From: a bacterium
GTDB lineage: Bacteria > Planctomycetota > Planctomycetia > Pirellulales > Pirellulaceae
Assembly (NCBI GenBank): GCA_030432015.1
Contig: JAUIHJ010000342.1
Span: 1 to 8,562 of the forward strand
Length of the DNA: 8,562 nucleotides
Direction of reading: 5' to 3'
Part shown: positions 6,951 through 8,562 of the stretch, one piece after another
Position numbering within the stretch: position 1 is the first letter of the stretch
Layout: each line of letters starts with the position of its first letter
The notes under the pieces: model-generated
What the model was told of the DNA's origin: nothing
What the model saw: only the letters and a program-made list of their open reading frames with translations
The model's database searches: none
Translations under genes and position numbers: made by a program

Positions 6951-7714
6951 ATCATCAATTTCAGTATCGACTCTTTATGGTCTACCTGGATCTTGATGAA
7001 CTACGCTCGTTGGTGGGCCGTCGGGGGTTCATTTCCAGCTCGAAGTATGCATCGCGATCGTTCGTGCGGAGCGACCACCTGTTCGATTCGTCGACTTCAC
7101 TGGCCGACGATGTTCGCGGCCTGGTCAGGCAACAGACGGGCAACACACCGGAAGGACCCGTCCGCCTGCTGACACAATTGCGGCACTTTGGCTACTACAT
7201 GAGTCCGCTCAATCTTTTCTACGTCTATGACCGGGACGACCGGCGTGTCGAGTCCATCGTTGCGGAGGTCAACAACACGCCCTGGAAGGAGCGGCACGTC
7301 TATGTTCTGTGGGATGGGAATCGCAGCGGCTCGGCAGATGAGTTGCGGTTCGCGCACCGCAAGGACTTTCACGTCTCGCCGTTCATGGAGATGGATCTGC
7401 GTTACCAATGGATGCTCTCATCGCCTGGACAGTCACTCGAACTTCACCTCGCCAACTCCTGTGATGCGAGACACCTTTTCGACGCCCGCCTGACGCTCGA
7501 ACGTCGCGACCTCAGCCGGCAGCAACTACGACGGATGACCCTTCGTTATCCCGTGATGACCGCCCAAATCACGGCCGCAATCTATTACCAAGCCTGGAAA
7601 CTCTGGTGGAAACAATGCCCCACTTACACGCACCCCAAAATTCTGACCAACGGGCCATCACCTGTTCCGACGCGGCACCGCTCGGCCGCGGCGTCCCCAC
7701 CAACGGCGCGTTAA
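6896..7714 (+). CDS. DUF1365 family protein
   Basis: This is a 272-residue protein. ATG 6896 is chosen because MHSCLYEGIVTHRRREP is the usual N-terminus of the family. An upstream TTG would add 26 arginine-rich residues that are merely the flavoprotein gene in another frame. Conserved blocks are FQYRLFMVYLDLDEL (23-37), LLTQLRHFGYYMSPLNLFYV (aligning with the family's FGYVFNPVSFYY segment), VAEVNNTPWKERHVYVL and KDFHVSPFMEMDLRYQW. No catalytic residue is established for DUF1365. Its function is known only by association with FAD oxidoreductases and CFA-type methyltransferases, and it appears in some plant fusion proteins with them. A possible Shine-Dalgarno sequence, TTGGAG, lies 13 bases before the start, which is long, so translational coupling to the overlapping flavoprotein gene is plausible. 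The 3' end overlaps the CFA gene by 100 bases. Its C-terminal tail (after about residue 240) is proline-rich and low in conservation, as expected for sequence constrained by the overlap. Confidence 0.9.
   Translation: MHSCLYEGIVTHRRREPIDHQFQYRLFMVYLDLDELRSLVGRRGFISSSKYASRSFVRSDHLFDSSTSLADDVRGLVRQQTGNTPEGPVRLLTQLRHFGYYMSPLNLFYVYDRDDRRVESIVAEVNNTPWKERHVYVLWDGNRSGSADELRFAHRKDFHVSPFMEMDLRYQWMLSSPGQSLELHLANSCDARHLFDARLTLERRDLSRQQLRRMTLRYPVMTAQITAAIYYQAWKLWWKQCPTYTHPKILTNGPSPVPTRHRSAAASPPTAR
7605..7610 (+). promoter_or_regulatory. Ribosome binding site supporting the CFA start inside DUF1365
   Basis: GGTGGA lies four bases before ATG 7615, inside the DUF1365 coding sequence. It supports a 100-base overlap over a later start. 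Confidence 0.5.
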
Positions 7715-8562
7715 GTACACCTGGCCAGCAACGCCTCGATGCCAGTTGCTGGTTTCGCAGGGCGGTCTTGAAGCGCTTGGGAAAGCTCGAATCGGGGCAG
7801 TTGACCGTGGTCGATCGCAGCGGGGCGTTCGAGTTCGGGCAGGTCGAAGTCGGAAAGACCACCATCGCCACGATCAACGTGCATCACCGTCGTTTCTATC
7901 GCGACGTGGTCCTGGGGGGCGGGCTGGGCGCGGCCGAGGCCTACCTTCGTGGCGACTGGGATTCGCCAGACCTGGCGGCCGCGATGCGGGTCCTGGCGCG
8001 CAATACGGACGTGCTGGCAGGCGTTGAACAGGGCGTAACCCGCCTGCTTCAGCCCCTGCGGGCCACGTTCAACGTGCTGCGACGCAACACCCGCACCGGA
8101 AGTAAACGGAACATTGCCGCGCACTACGATTTGAGCAACGACTTTTTCGCACTGATGCTTGACCCCACGATGACCTATTCCAGCGGCGTCTTTCCCACGG
8201 CGAACTCGACCCTCGAGGAAGCGTCGATCGAAAAGTACGATCGCATCTGCCGCAAATTGCAACTGACGCCACGTGACCATCTCCTGGAGATCGGCACAGG
8301 GTGGGGTGGATTCGCCGAACACGCGGTGAAACATTACGGCTGCCATGTGACGACCACGACGATTTCCGACGAACAGCATGCCTACGCGGAGCGGCGGTTC
8401 CGCGACGCCGGAATCGCTGAATGCGTGACCCTGCTCAAGGACGACTACCGAGACCTGCGTGGCGAATACGACAAGCTTGTCTCCATCGAAATGATTGAAG
8501 CGGTCGGCGAGCGATTCCTTCCCGGCTTCTTCGCCAAGTGCTCAAACCTGCTGAAGCCGGAT
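7615..8562 (+). CDS. Cyclopropane-fatty-acid-synthase-like SAM methyltransferase, 3' end missing
   Basis: The frame is open from ATG 7615 to the window edge, 316 codons without a stop. Family members are about 400-430 residues, so roughly a quarter is missing. ATG 7615 has GGTGGA four bases upstream. Residues 1-45 look like a weakly conserved extension, and family-like sequence begins near FRRAVLKRLGKLESGQLTVV (47-66). The N-terminal domain includes EAYLRGDWDSPDL (108-120), then IAAHYDLSNDFFALMLDP (167-184), MTYSSGVF (186-193), SAM-binding LLEIGTGWGG (223-232), LKDDYRDLRGEYDKLVSIEM (274-293) and MIEAVGERFLP (293-303). The enzyme should transfer a methyl or methylene group from SAM to the double bond of a phospholipid acyl chain at the membrane. 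Two positions differ from E. coli Cfa: Ser190 replaces the Cys of MQYSCAYW, and MIEAVG replaces MFEHVG. Both point to the subfamily linked to FAD/DUF1365 rather than housekeeping Cfa, so the product may be a methylated or further oxidised chain. This is inference. Confidence 0.9.
   Translation, partial: MPHLHAPQNSDQRAITCSDAAPLGRGVPTNGALSTPGQQRLDASCWFRRAVLKRLGKLESGQLTVVDRSGAFEFGQVEVGKTTIATINVHHRRFYRDVVLGGGLGAAEAYLRGDWDSPDLAAAMRVLARNTDVLAGVEQGVTRLLQPLRATFNVLRRNTRTGSKRNIAAHYDLSNDFFALMLDPTMTYSSGVFPTANSTLEEASIEKYDRICRKLQLTPRDHLLEIGTGWGGFAEHAVKHYGCHVTTTTISDEQHAYAERRFRDAGIAECVTLLKDDYRDLRGEYDKLVSIEMIEAVGERFLPGFFAKCSNLLKPD

Noticed and set aside
7711..8379. Minus-strand frame of 222 codons
   Set aside because: It is antisense to the CFA-like gene, whose SAM-binding and acyl-chain motifs are clear.

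Overview
The window (8562 bases, GC-rich) looks like chromosome of a planctomycete, probably near the Pirellulales. This is inferred from a secreted PQQ-type beta-propeller protein next to a Tat-exported ceramidase-like protein, a combination common in that phylum. No ribosomal or other marker gene is present to prove it. I see no mobile element, tRNA, rRNA or CRISPR array.

Layout. Positions 1-3042 carry two minus-strand genes for exported proteins: a PQQ-like beta-propeller protein that runs off the left edge (start at 1535), and a neutral-ceramidase-like hydrolase with a twin-arginine signal (1633-3042). Positions 3043-3520 have no convincing gene. Positions 3521-8562 form a lipid-type modification locus built around a divergent promoter region (4583-4722). 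To the left on the minus strand is a SAM methyltransferase of the cyclopropane-synthase superfamily, whose closest recognisable relatives are plant coclaurine N-methyltransferase-like enzymes. To the right on the plus strand are a DUF1295 membrane protein (steroid-5-alpha-reductase-like), an FAD-dependent oxidoreductase (COG2907 type), a DUF1365 protein, and a cyclopropane-fatty-acid-synthase-like methyltransferase that runs off the right edge. The last three overlap by 55 and 100 bases.

How they may work together. FAD oxidoreductase, DUF1365 and CFA-type methyltransferase genes are known to cluster in many bacteria, and plant cyclopropane synthases fuse an FAD-oxidase domain to a CFA domain. 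The likely shared substrate is a membrane acyl chain: the methyltransferase adds a one-carbon unit from SAM, the flavoprotein oxidises or desaturates, and DUF1295 may reduce a double bond. The product is unknown. The plant-NMT-like methyltransferase and DUF1295 add a second methylation step and a possible reduction step to the usual trio, which makes this the most interesting part of the window.

Two genes are cut by the window edges (1-1535 and 7615-8562), so each lacks its far end here. Several starts were moved from the longest possible start to an internal ATG with a Shine-Dalgarno sequence.
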